Shown piece by piece: positions 1 to 6,377 of a stretch of 8,730 nucleotides of DNA. Below the pieces are notes generated by a model. The model did no database searches and had not been told where the DNA came from. It saw nothing but the letters and a program-made list of their open reading frames with translations. Both the position numbers and the translations under genes were made by a program. Source of the DNA: Gallionella sp. (GTDB lineage: Bacteria > Pseudomonadota > Gammaproteobacteria > Burkholderiales > Gallionellaceae); NCBI GenBank assembly GCA_030645955.1, contig JAUSMR010000178.1:1-8730 (forward strand), in the 5' to 3' direction. The first letter of the stretch is position 1. Each line of letters begins with the position of its first letter.

Positions 1-710
1 GCATCAGGATCGAACTTGGGATGCAGCACCACCGTGCAGCCGGCTTGCAGCGCCGGCGTGGTCTGGTTGTTGAGGCCGCCGACGTGGAACAGGGGCAGGG
101 TGGTGAGGATCACGTCGTCGGCCGTCAGTTCGTGCATGTCGGCGCTGTTGGCGGCGTTGCAGTCGATCGCGCGCTGGGTCAGCACCACGCCCTTGGGCTT
201 GCCGGTGGAGCCCGAGGTGTAGCAGATCAGCAGTGGCGTATCGGGACCAACCTGCGCGTCGCGCGGCGCCGGGCCTCCGGCGCGGCCGCAGAACTCCGGC
301 CAGCCGATCCATCCCGCGCCGACGGCACCGAAGCCGACCAGTGCGGTCGCGGCCAGTGCGTCGCGGAAGGCGTCGATCTGGGCGAAATATTGCGGCTCGA
401 CGAAGAGCAGCGCCGGCGGGCAGTCTTCCAGCATCTGGCGGTGCTCGGGGCCGGCCAGGCGCCAGTTGAGCGGCATGAACATGGCGCCGAGGCGGGCGCT
501 GGCGAACAGCAGGGCGAGCATTTCCGGGCTGTTGAGGCCAAGGTAGGCGACGCAATTGCCGCGCTTAACGCCCGAGGTGGCAAGGGCCGACGCGAGCCGC
601 TCGACCACGGCCGCAAATGCCGCGCAGGAAACGTCCCGACCGGGAAAACGTATCGCCGTCTTGTCGGGGGTCAGCGCGGCATTGCGCTCGATCCAGTCGG
701 CTATGCTCAT
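1..710 (-). CDS. AMP-forming acyl-CoA synthetase/ligase, N-terminal part (runs off the window)
   Basis: The 236 visible residues start at an ATG (708-710) and run off the left edge. They carry the ANL-superfamily adenylate-forming signature: the phosphate-binding loop YTSGSTGKPKG at residues 164-174 and the LPLFHVGGLNN segment at about 205-215. Such enzymes activate a carboxylic acid with ATP to an acyl-adenylate and then transfer it to CoA in the cytoplasm. The substrate pocket and the C-terminal lid lie outside the window, so fatty, aromatic or other acid cannot be decided. The start codon is 4 nt after the TAG of the thiolase gene, so translation is probably coupled and both act in one acid-degradation pathway. 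No strong ribosome binding site is visible, which also fits coupling. The family is secure; the substrate is unknown. Confidence 0.9.
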   Translation of the reverse strand, partial: MSIADWIERNAALTPDKTAIRFPGRDVSCAAFAAVVERLASALATSGVKRGNCVAYLGLNSPEMLALLFASARLGAMFMPLNWRLAGPEHRQMLEDCPPALLFVEPQYFAQIDAFRDALAATALVGFGAVGAGWIGWPEFCGRAGGPAPRDAQVGPDTPLLICYTSGSTGKPKGVVLTQRAIDCNAANSADMHELTADDVILTTLPLFHVGGLNNQTTPALQAGCTVVLHPKFDPD

Positions 711-714
711 GTCG

Positions 715-1923
715 CTATTTCGCGTCGCACACTTCCAGCACCACCGACATCGCGGTGTCGCCCGCGGCGCAGCCGGTGAACAGGCCAAAACCGCCGCCCT
801 TCAGGGCCAGTTCCTCGATCAGTTCGATGATGGCGCGGGTGCCCATCGGCGCCTGCGGATGGCCCCAGACCAGCGAGCAGCCATAGTTGTTCATGGTCTT
901 GAGGTCGCAGCCGGTTTGCCTGGAAAAGAACAGGTCGTTGACCGCGAACGGGTTGTGCGTCTTGATCGCGGTCATTTGCGCAATGCTGCGATTTGCCTGG
1001 GCAAGCGCGCGCTGCGCCGCCGGCAGCATGGCCTCAGGCATGAAGGCCAGCGGCACACGCGCCAGGCCGAAACCATGCAGGCGCACGGCAATTTTCGGGT
1101 TGGTGGATAGCGCCCGCGCTCCCTCACGCGTAGTGACGACGATGGCCGCGTTGCCGTCGGCCGGATGGGTCTGGGCGCCGAAGGTAACCACGCCGCCGGG
1201 CACGACCGGCTTCAGCTTCGCCAGTCCTTCGGGCGTCGAATGCGATATTCCCTCGTCGCCGGCCATCGTGCTCGCGGCCTTCTTGAAGTTGGGTGCGGGT
1301 ACCTCGAAAGGCAGGGTCATGAAACGCTTGAGGAAGGCCGAATCGTTCTCCAGCGATTGCCGGTACTGCTCTTCGCGGCGCAGCACCAGTTCGTGCTGCT
1401 CTGCGGTGCCGATGCCGTGTTTGGCGGCGACGTTTTCCGCAGTTTGCAGCATCGCATGACCGCCCAGCGGATCGCAGCCGAAGTTGTCCATCACCCAGTC
1501 TTCGGCGGAGCCGGTGCCGCCGGGGCCGCGCGGATTCGGGTAGTAGATGTGCGGCCCGTTCGAGGTGCGGTCGCAATTGACCACCAGCGCGGTCGTCGCC
1601 ATGGCGACTTCGATCTCCTGAGCTGCGGCGAGCAGGGTACGCACGCCCGTGGCGCACGCCTGCATCAGCGTCGGGCCGCCGGCCTGGGTGGCGCCGATCA
1701 TGCCGGTGAGCCACGGCATGCCGTAAAAGGAGTGCTTCTGCGGCACCGAGAAACCCATTACTCCATAGTCGAAGATCTGCGGGTCGATCTTGCGCCTGGC
1801 CAGTTCGAGTTTCACCACGTGGGCAGCGAACTCGATGCTGTGCAGGTTGGCAAAGCTGCCCTGCCAACGGGCAAACGGCGTACTCCAATAGGCGCCGTAG
1901 GGAATTTCTGCTTTGTAGGTCAT
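715..1923 (-). CDS. thiolase-superfamily acyl-CoA acyltransferase
   Basis: A 402-residue protein of normal thiolase length. The acylated nucleophile is Cys90 in MQACATGVRTL. The second half has HNPFAVND at 323-330, where classical thiolases have NEAFA and SCP2-type thiolases have HDCF; then WGHPQAPMGTR with His355, and FTGCAAGDTA with the second catalytic Cys385. All three active-site residues are therefore present. The family condenses or cleaves beta-ketoacyl-CoA with CoA. The divergent HNPF block and the absence of the usual GGG after the second Cys suggest a specialised degradative thiolase, as in aromatic, alkylsuccinate or steroid-type pathways, rather than an FadA/PhaA housekeeping enzyme; this is inference. 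It lies between gntR (91 bp upstream) and the acyl-CoA ligase (4 nt downstream). The start has only a weak AGAGA-like upstream purine stretch. Confidence 0.88.
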   Translation of the reverse strand: MTYKAEIPYGAYWSTPFARWQGSFANLHSIEFAAHVVKLELARRKIDPQIFDYGVMGFSVPQKHSFYGMPWLTGMIGATQAGGPTLMQACATGVRTLLAAAQEIEVAMATTALVVNCDRTSNGPHIYYPNPRGPGGTGSAEDWVMDNFGCDPLGGHAMLQTAENVAAKHGIGTAEQHELVLRREEQYRQSLENDSAFLKRFMTLPFEVPAPNFKKAASTMAGDEGISHSTPEGLAKLKPVVPGGVVTFGAQTHPADGNAAIVVTTREGARALSTNPKIAVRLHGFGLARVPLAFMPEAMLPAAQRALAQANRSIAQMTAIKTHNPFAVNDLFFSRQTGCDLKTMNNYGCSLVWGHPQAPMGTRAIIELIEELALKGGGFGLFTGCAAGDTAMSVVLEVCDAK

Positions 1924-2014
1924 TTGGATTTCTCTTTATGTGTGGCGCCGGGATGTCCGGTTTGAATCTGCCCTCTTGCCGGGTGTGCGACCGCAAGTGC
2001 GGCCATTCCCGTCG

Positions 2015-2722
2015 CTATGGGGCCGAGCTGCTTTTTTCTGCCTCTTTTTCCTTGTCGATCTGTTCAATCACGACAATAAGAAAGTGCTTGGCCGCTTCCA
2101 GGTGCTTGTGCATCGCTTTGGCCGCCGCCGCCACATCGCGTTTTTTGAACGCGGCATGAATGTTCTTCATTCCGGTCAGTGCCGTTTTCCTCGCGGCCGC
2201 GTCACCGAGTGTCAGGACACGCAGAAAGCGAACGTGACCCACGTACTGGTCGAGCAGTTTCGACATTCGCCGATTGGGCACCAAGGCCCGCCATGCGTTG
2301 TGGAAGCGGACATTGGCATCGAGGAACGCTCGGAAGTCGCCGCTCTTCTCTGCGGCGACTGCATCTTCGATTGCGCACGACATGCTCACCAGGTCGGCGG
2401 CGCTGCTGACTTCGGCGACCGCGCTGCTGACGGCGGCAGGTTCCAGCAGAAAGCGAAGCTGGTAGATTTCCTCGATATCGGCGTCGGTAAGTTCCGGCAC
2501 GACGAAGCCTCGTCCCTCCACGGCAATCATTCCTTCGCTTTCGAGGCGCGCCAAGGCCTCGCGCACGGGGGTTCGCGAAACGCCGAGTTGTGCGGCCAGA
2601 CTGACTTCCTGTAAGCGCTCCCCTGGGCGAATCTGGTGGCTGCCGATGTTGTCGCGCAACTGGTTATAGACGCGATCAGCCAAGCCGGCCGGTCTGTCGA
2701 GGGGTTTGATGGAAGTGTTCAT
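2015..2722 (-). CDS. GntR-family transcriptional regulator with FCD effector domain
   Basis: This 235-residue regulator has a winged helix-turn-helix at about residues 12-76, including the typical GntR stretches IRPGERLQEVSLAAQLGVSR and TPVREALARLESEGM. An all-helical FCD ligand domain follows at about 85-220. Candidate FCD metal or ligand-pocket residues are His141 in VRFH, His189 in NIHAAF and His205 or His207 in MHKHL. Asn137 occupies the position where many members carry Asp. FCD regulators usually bind small carboxylates or acyl-CoAs and repress neighbouring catabolic genes. It is divergent from meaB and upstream of the thiolase and ligase genes on the same strand. Its promoter overlaps a palindrome, which points to autoregulation. 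The effector cannot be predicted. Confidence 0.92.
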   Translation of the reverse strand: MNTSIKPLDRPAGLADRVYNQLRDNIGSHQIRPGERLQEVSLAAQLGVSRTPVREALARLESEGMIAVEGRGFVVPELTDADIEEIYQLRFLLEPAAVSSAVAEVSSAADLVSMSCAIEDAVAAEKSGDFRAFLDANVRFHNAWRALVPNRRMSKLLDQYVGHVRFLRVLTLGDAAARKTALTGMKNIHAAFKKRDVAAAAKAMHKHLEAAKHFLIVVIEQIDKEKEAEKSSSAP

Positions 2723-2759
2723 GGCAGAATCGAATGCGCTATTGCGCTCGCGTCATGGA

Positions 2760-2783
2760 ATACTGGATACTGTATACGCAGTA
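2760..2783. promoter_or_regulatory. candidate GntR operator in the gntR-meaB intergenic region
   Basis: Arms TACTG (2768-2772) and CAGTA (2779-2783) form an inverted repeat around TATACG, with a perfect GTATAC core at 2772-2777. A second ATACTG copy lies directly upstream (2760-2765, repeated at 2767-2772). FCD-type GntR proteins commonly bind short palindromes of the GTnnnAC type, and GTATAC fits that pattern. The site overlaps the gntR -10 and lies 18 bp before the meaB start, so one bound dimer could control both directions. Confidence 0.5.
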
Positions 2784-2798
2784 CGTTGGGAGTGTCAA
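2771..2798 (-). promoter_or_regulatory. gntR promoter (-35 TTGACA, -10 TATACA)
   Basis: On the minus strand a perfect -35 hexamer TTGACA (plus 2793-2798) is followed after 16 bp by TATACA (plus 2771-2776), which matches the -10 consensus at 5 of 6 positions with TATA intact. Transcription would start near 2764 and give a leader of about 40 nt before the gntR ATG at 2722. The -10 lies inside the TACTG/CAGTA palindrome, so a bound repressor would block polymerase. Inferred from sequence only. Confidence 0.6.
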
Positions 2799-2801
2799 TA
2801 G

Positions 2802-3884
2802 ATGAGTCTTGCGCTTGATGAATTGGCGGTGGCAGTTGCGGCCGGAGAGCGTCCGGCCTTGGCGCGGGCGCTTTCACTTGCCGAGCGGGATTCGGCTTCC
2901 GCCGCGGTTGTCCTTGCCCGCCTTGCCGACAGCCTGGGCCGGGCCCGTGTGATCGGAATCACCGGACCACCGGGCGCGGGCAAATCCACCCTCGTTGGCG
3001 TCATGCTGCGACAGTTCTTGCAGATGGGACATCGTGTGGCGGTGCTCGCCGTGGACCCGTCCAGTCCGGTAACGGGCGGAGCCCTGCTGGGGGATCGATT
3101 TCGCATAGGGGAATCCGTCGGCGACGACCGTTCGTTCATCCGCTCGACCGCCACCCGCGGCAGCCTGGGCGGCCTGACCACCGCAGCTCGGCAAATGGTT
3201 CAATTGATGGATGCGGCGGGATTCGATCTGATCATGGTCGAAACGGTTGGCACCGGCCAGTCCGAGATAGATATCGCGCGACTGGCGGACACGGTGCTGG
3301 TGGTATTTCCGCCGGGTCTCGGCGACGAGTTGCAGGCCATCAAGGCCGGCATCCTGGAACTGGCGGACCTGCTGGTCGTCACCAAGAGCGACACGCCAGG
3401 GGCGAACCTCGCTTGTCAGGCGTTGCGGACGGTGGCACCGCTGTGGCGCAACGCACCGCCCATTCACCCGGTCAGTGCCTTGACCGGCGACGGCATTGCC
3501 GCTCTCGCCGATGCCGTTCTTGCCCGCGCCAAAACTTCACGACGACCGGCGTGGCCAGCCAAGGACGCGACTGAATCAACGCGCCGTTCGCTGGCGGACA
3601 GCTTTCAGAATCTGCGTCACGAACTGGACCTTCGCCTGGCTTTCAATCCGGCTGCCGGGGTGTCGATGCAATTGTTGAATGCCGAACACGATTCACAGGC
3701 GTCCAGCCTGGAGGTGCTGCTCAGTGTCCGGCCTGACGGCAACCTGTTTCAACTCGGCGCCGTGGCGGGAGCATTCATTGTCCTGGCTGCGGAAATGAAC
3801 CTGAGATGCTGCGTCGAGGATCTGGACATGGCGGACGGGCGAATGCAACTGCTGCTGGAGAGGGCCGCCAGGGAACGTTTGTAA
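2802..3884 (+). CDS. MeaB/ArgK-type GTPase, chaperone of a B12-dependent acyl-CoA mutase, with atypical C-terminus
   Basis: Residues 1-245 are a G3E-type P-loop GTPase of the MeaB/ArgK family: Walker A GPPGAGKS at 55-62, AVDPSSP at 83-89, GDR at 98-100, the switch segment ETVGTGQSE at 147-155, PGLGDELQAIKAGILE at 171-186, the guanine-specificity motif TKSD at 194-197 (NKAD in most relatives) and SALTG at 225-229. MeaB proteins use GTP to gate adenosylcobalamin delivery to, and protection of, methylmalonyl-CoA-type mutases. Residues from about 265 to 360 do not resemble the usual MeaB C-terminal dimerisation helices; they contain FNPAAGVSMQLLNAEHD, LFQLGAVAGAFIVLAAEMN and CCVEDLD, which I cannot place. 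The ATG is preceded by GGGAG (2788-2792) with a 9-nt spacer. No mutase gene follows; the plus-strand context breaks off after the stop. The partner mutase and substrate are unknown. Confidence 0.88.
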   Translation: MSLALDELAVAVAAGERPALARALSLAERDSASAAVVLARLADSLGRARVIGITGPPGAGKSTLVGVMLRQFLQMGHRVAVLAVDPSSPVTGGALLGDRFRIGESVGDDRSFIRSTATRGSLGGLTTAARQMVQLMDAAGFDLIMVETVGTGQSEIDIARLADTVLVVFPPGLGDELQAIKAGILELADLLVVTKSDTPGANLACQALRTVAPLWRNAPPIHPVSALTGDGIAALADAVLARAKTSRRPAWPAKDATESTRRSLADSFQNLRHELDLRLAFNPAAGVSMQLLNAEHDSQASSLEVLLSVRPDGNLFQLGAVAGAFIVLAAEMNLRCCVEDLDMADGRMQLLLERAARERL

Positions 3885-4070
3885 ATGGGCCTCGCGCCGC
3901 CGTACCGCCAGCGCCGACTCTTCGAGGTGACCTCGGAGCGTATCCATCCCGCGTAGCGCTGATGGGCGGCAACGGCAATATCTTCGTCACCAAGGGCCCG
4001 AGAAAATCAATGGACTCGGCCGAGGCGGCGCGGCGGTATTTCAACGCTCAAGGGCCTGATAGCAACCCAT
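3885..4070. other. junction region without a convincing full-length gene
   Basis: This gap separates meaB from the convergent kptA end. I see no clear hairpin with a T-tract, no tRNA and no direct repeat. It holds a short frame opening at the meaB stop (ATG 3885, 23 codons, ending at TAG 3954-3956) and the 39-codon frame listed separately. Base composition changes across it, from the GC-rich left block to the less GC-rich right block, so it is a plausible boundary of acquired DNA. Confidence 0.4.
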
Positions 4071-4081
4071 TCAGCCAGTAG
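3962..4081 (+). CDS. uncharacterised 39-residue reading frame, possible 3' remnant of a lost gene
   Basis: The frame begins MGGNGNIFVTKGPRKSMDS and ends NPFSQ; its first dozen codons end almost entirely in G or C, as in real genes of the left block. The same frame stays open upstream (SRVALMGG), so it may be the tail of a longer gene rather than a complete small protein. No ribosome binding site is obvious. Its last 11 bases overlap the convergent kptA 3' end. I do not recognise a family. It may be non-coding. Confidence 0.22.
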   Translation: MGGNGNIFVTKGPRKSMDSAEAARRYFNAQGPDSNPFSQ

Positions 4082-4664
4082 ATTGAATGAACCGTAGCGG
4101 TACGTGGTCGGTCAGCCAGACCCCATTGGCGGAGAGAAAAAACTCATGGCCCTCTGCGTGCATTGCGCGCGCCAAAATTCGCAATACCACCGGCTTGCCA
4201 TGACGCTGTCCGACGTGGATTGCTGTAGATTCGTCCGCCGACAGGTGTACATGATTCCTGGAGCGTTTGCTTATCCCTGTCGTCAGGATCGAGGCGACAA
4301 ATCGTTGTGCCGTGCCGTGGAAGAGAAACTTGGGCGGCTCGACCGGCGCCAGAGCGACGTCGATGGCCGCAATCGAGTGTCCCTGGTTTGCCCGAATGTA
4401 AAGGCCGTCACCTGAGATAGCAAAACGCTGCTTATCACTTGTGGCAACAATCGTGCGAATTAGTTCCGGCGACAGTCGCCTGCCGCACCGGTTCGATTGC
4501 CTGACCAGTTCCTCGATGCTGGCCCAGCCGTTGGAGTCGAGTCCAATTCCGACTTTATCCGGCCCATGACGTAGCGCGAATGAAAGGAAACGGCTGATCG
4601 CGCCGAGTTCTTTCTCATTTGCCGTGTGAGTTGCGTGGCCGGCTTTGCGGTTCTGGCGCTTCAT
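4071..4664 (-). CDS. kptA: RNA 2'-phosphotransferase (KptA/Tpt1)
   Basis: The family removes an internal 2'-phosphate from RNA by transferring it to NAD+, giving 2'-OH RNA, nicotinamide and ADP-ribose 1'',2''-cyclic phosphate. The product is 197 residues from the ATG at 4662-4664. Diagnostic segments in order are ISRFLSFALRHGPDKVGI, RFAISGDGLYIRANQGHS, PKFLFHGTA, RNHVHLSADESTA, GQRHGKPVVL and FFLSANGVWLTDHVP. The Arg-His-Arg-Arg tetrad known for Tpt1 is visible as the R-H of ALRH (32-33), R91 of YIRANQ and R154 of GQRHGK, so the enzyme should be active. The frame is also open to a TTG at 4718 that abuts the upstream stop codon (TGA-TTG) and would add 18 residues; I prefer the ATG because family members begin close to the SKFLS-type segment, but neither start has a good ribosome binding site. 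It is the last gene of the sir2-rtcB operon. Confidence 0.93.
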   Translation of the reverse strand: MKRQNRKAGHATHTANEKELGAISRFLSFALRHGPDKVGIGLDSNGWASIEELVRQSNRCGRRLSPELIRTIVATSDKQRFAISGDGLYIRANQGHSIAAIDVALAPVEPPKFLFHGTAQRFVASILTTGISKRSRNHVHLSADESTAIHVGQRHGKPVVLRILARAMHAEGHEFFLSANGVWLTDHVPLRFIQSTG

Positions 4665-4718
4665 CACTGGATTGAGGATGCAGAGAGGAACTGACGGGGA
4701 AATATCACAGCTTTTCAA

Positions 4719-5300
4719 TCAGAGGGTTTCGAGCTTCAGCGCAATCAGATGATTGGTTACATCCTCCTGGCCGCCTTCGAACACATGCTGCCCACCGAGC
4801 CGTCTGAGGCTCTGTATAAGTTGCAGAGTACGATCCTGTTGCGTTAGTTCGATTTCGTCCCGAATTAACGTTGCCCAGGTAGCCTCCCCACCGTCAATGC
4901 TGGACAAGCGTATCCAGTGTGCCGGAGCGAGCTTCTCATTCGCCCACGCAAGAAACCGCTCGAACAGGTGTTGGCGCCAGAATTCCTTGCGCGTGCGATA
5001 GAAAGTTCGGTCACTTGGGTCGCACAACGTGCAGACATATCCAAGCGGCGTATTTAGTGGATGAGCTTCAATATCTGCGATGGTGTCGAAACATTCGTCA
5101 TCCATGTCGGCTGAAACGATCAACTCATTTTCTGACAGCCTCGCCGAAATAACAGATGTAATTCCGACGAAAGCCAAGTCCAGTCGCCTGCGGCTGCGTG
5201 CTATCAAGCGCAATGGGATGGTAAACCGAGAAGCATTTTCCCGATACCAGCCCACAAAATCCCGCTGGATACGCGAGCCGATCCGCCCAGTCATTTCCAT
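4719..5300 (-). CDS. uncharacterised 193-aa protein between rtcB and kptA
   Basis: I do not recognise the family. The protein is soluble-looking, has no signal peptide or membrane segment, and is basic at the N-terminus (RSRRRLD near 36-41). A C-x2-C pair (Cys90, Cys93, in YVCTLCDPSDRTFYRTRKEFW) could be half of a metal site. The C-terminal half is aromatic and charged (ERFLAWANEKLAPAHWIRL, then WATLIRDEIELTQQDR), suggesting helices. It starts 22 nt after the rtcB stop, with a GAAG stretch 6 nt before the ATG, and ends 54 nt before the chosen kptA ATG, so it is almost certainly co-transcribed with both. Position suggests an accessory or substrate-recognition role in RNA repair; that is inference from context only. 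An alternative ATG lies two codons in. Confidence 0.75.
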   Translation of the reverse strand: MEMTGRIGSRIQRDFVGWYRENASRFTIPLRLIARSRRRLDLAFVGITSVISARLSENELIVSADMDDECFDTIADIEAHPLNTPLGYVCTLCDPSDRTFYRTRKEFWRQHLFERFLAWANEKLAPAHWIRLSSIDGGEATWATLIRDEIELTQQDRTLQLIQSLRRLGGQHVFEGGQEDVTNHLIALKLETL

Positions 5301-5322
5301 CTTGTCTTCGCTGTGGTGCCAT

Positions 5323-6372
5323 CTATCCCTTGACGCATACCAGTTGCTTCAAGGTATGAATCACTTCAACCAGATCGGTATGGTTCGCCATCACAACGTC
5401 GATGTCCTTATAGGCACCCGGAATTTCATCGATCACATTCTTGTCCTTGCGGCAAATCACGCCTTCGGTCTGACGGACCAGGTCTTCCTTGGTGAATTGC
5501 TTCTCGGCGGCGGTGCGGCTCATGCGTTGGCCAGCGCCGTGGGCGCATGAGGTGAAGCTTTCTGGATTGCCCTTGCCGCGCACGATATAGCTTCTTGCGC
5601 CCATACTGCCGGGGATGATTCCCATGTCACCCTCGCGGGCACGAATAGCTCCCTTGCGGGTGACAAAAAGGTCGGCGCCAAAATGATGTTCCTCTACCAC
5701 ATAGTTGTGGTGGCAGTTCGCGACTTCCGAGGTCACCACAAATGGTGGCAGGTGGCGTGCCAGTGCGACCATTGAGCGCCTGTTCTTCATGGCGTATTCC
5801 TGCGCCCAGGTCACCGCCTCGACGTAGTCATTGAAATGAACGCTGTCCTCGACAAAATAGGCAAGATCACGATCAGGCAGGTGAACCATTTGGCGTTCTA
5901 TGTCCTGGTGCGCAAGTTCGATAAAGTAGCTGGCCTGAGCGTTGCCTATGCCCCGGCTTCCGGAGTGGAGCATGACCCAGACCTGATCAACTTCATCCAG
6001 GCAGACCTCAATAAAGTGGTTGCCGCCGCCGAGCGTGCCCATCTGGTTGATCCAGGTGGAGAACCGGCGAAACTTCTTGAGGAGCTGAGCATGTCTTTGC
6101 GTCTTAGCAGTCAAGCGAGACTCGAAGGGTTGCGCAGCGTCCGGCAGCGCTCGCTCACTTGAGTGCTCGGTACGACCGACCGGAATATCGCGCGAAATTT
6201 GTCCGTAAACCTTTCTCAGCAATTTTTCATCCAGGTCGTTGGCTGTGAGCGAAAGTCGACAGGCCACCATGCCACAGCCGATGTCGACGCCAACCGCTCC
6301 CGGGATGATGGCCTTGTGGGTGGCGATCACCGAGCCGATGGTGGCGCCCCTGCCGACATGCACATCCGGCAT
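5323..6372 (-). CDS. rtcB: RNA ligase RtcB, lacking the usual N-terminal ~45 residues
   Basis: RtcB joins RNA 2',3'-cyclic-phosphate (or 3'-phosphate) and 5'-OH ends using GTP and Mn2+, via a GMP-histidine intermediate. From MPDVHVGRGATIGSV to the final LVCVKG this 349-residue product follows the E. coli-type family closely. Metal and catalytic residues are present: Asp30 and Cys33 in GVDIGCGM, His119 in GGGNHFIE, His136 in LHSGSRG, the NCHHNY pair at 221-222, and the guanylylated His278 in SCAHGAG. E. coli RtcB (408 aa, from memory) reaches this Met only at about residue 46. Homology here continues in frame a few codons upstream (IIHHHVAAM), then meets TAG-TGA stops at 6418-6423 with no ATG, GTG or TTG between. 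The ATG lies 5 nt after the stop of the preceding gene. The gene is therefore either 5'-truncated, started at a non-standard codon, or expressed by frameshift from the upstream gene. Confidence 0.92.
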   Translation of the reverse strand: MPDVHVGRGATIGSVIATHKAIIPGAVGVDIGCGMVACRLSLTANDLDEKLLRKVYGQISRDIPVGRTEHSSERALPDAAQPFESRLTAKTQRHAQLLKKFRRFSTWINQMGTLGGGNHFIEVCLDEVDQVWVMLHSGSRGIGNAQASYFIELAHQDIERQMVHLPDRDLAYFVEDSVHFNDYVEAVTWAQEYAMKNRRSMVALARHLPPFVVTSEVANCHHNYVVEEHHFGADLFVTRKGAIRAREGDMGIIPGSMGARSYIVRGKGNPESFTSCAHGAGQRMSRTAAEKQFTKEDLVRQTEGVICRKDKNVIDEIPGAYKDIDVVMANHTDLVEVIHTLKQLVCVKG

Positions 6373-6377
6373 GGCGG

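Noticed and set aside
4..616. Minus-strand open frames at 4-555 and 227-616
   Set aside because: Shifted frames of the same strand as the ligase; Arg/Pro-rich translations without motifs. The genuine frame starts at 710 and has no stop before the window edge.
21..779. Long plus-strand open frames opposite the acyl-CoA ligase gene (also 556-1110)
   Set aside because: High GC leaves the antisense strand of the real gene open. The translations are low-complexity Arg/Ala/Gly and carry no motifs, while the minus-strand frame has the ANL P-loop.
1165..1965. 266-codon plus-strand frame opposite the thiolase
   Set aside because: Antisense shadow of a gene with all thiolase catalytic motifs; no ribosome binding site and no recognisable domain.
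1986..2006. Hairpin CCGC-AAGT-GCGG downstream of gntR as a terminator
   Set aside because: The stem is only four base pairs and no T-tract follows on either strand; probably chance.
1940..2614. 224-codon plus-strand frame opposite gntR
   Set aside because: Antisense to a clear GntR/FCD gene; composition typical of a shadow frame.
2874..3467. 197-codon minus-strand frame opposite meaB
   Set aside because: Antisense to a GTPase gene with full G motifs; no independent support.
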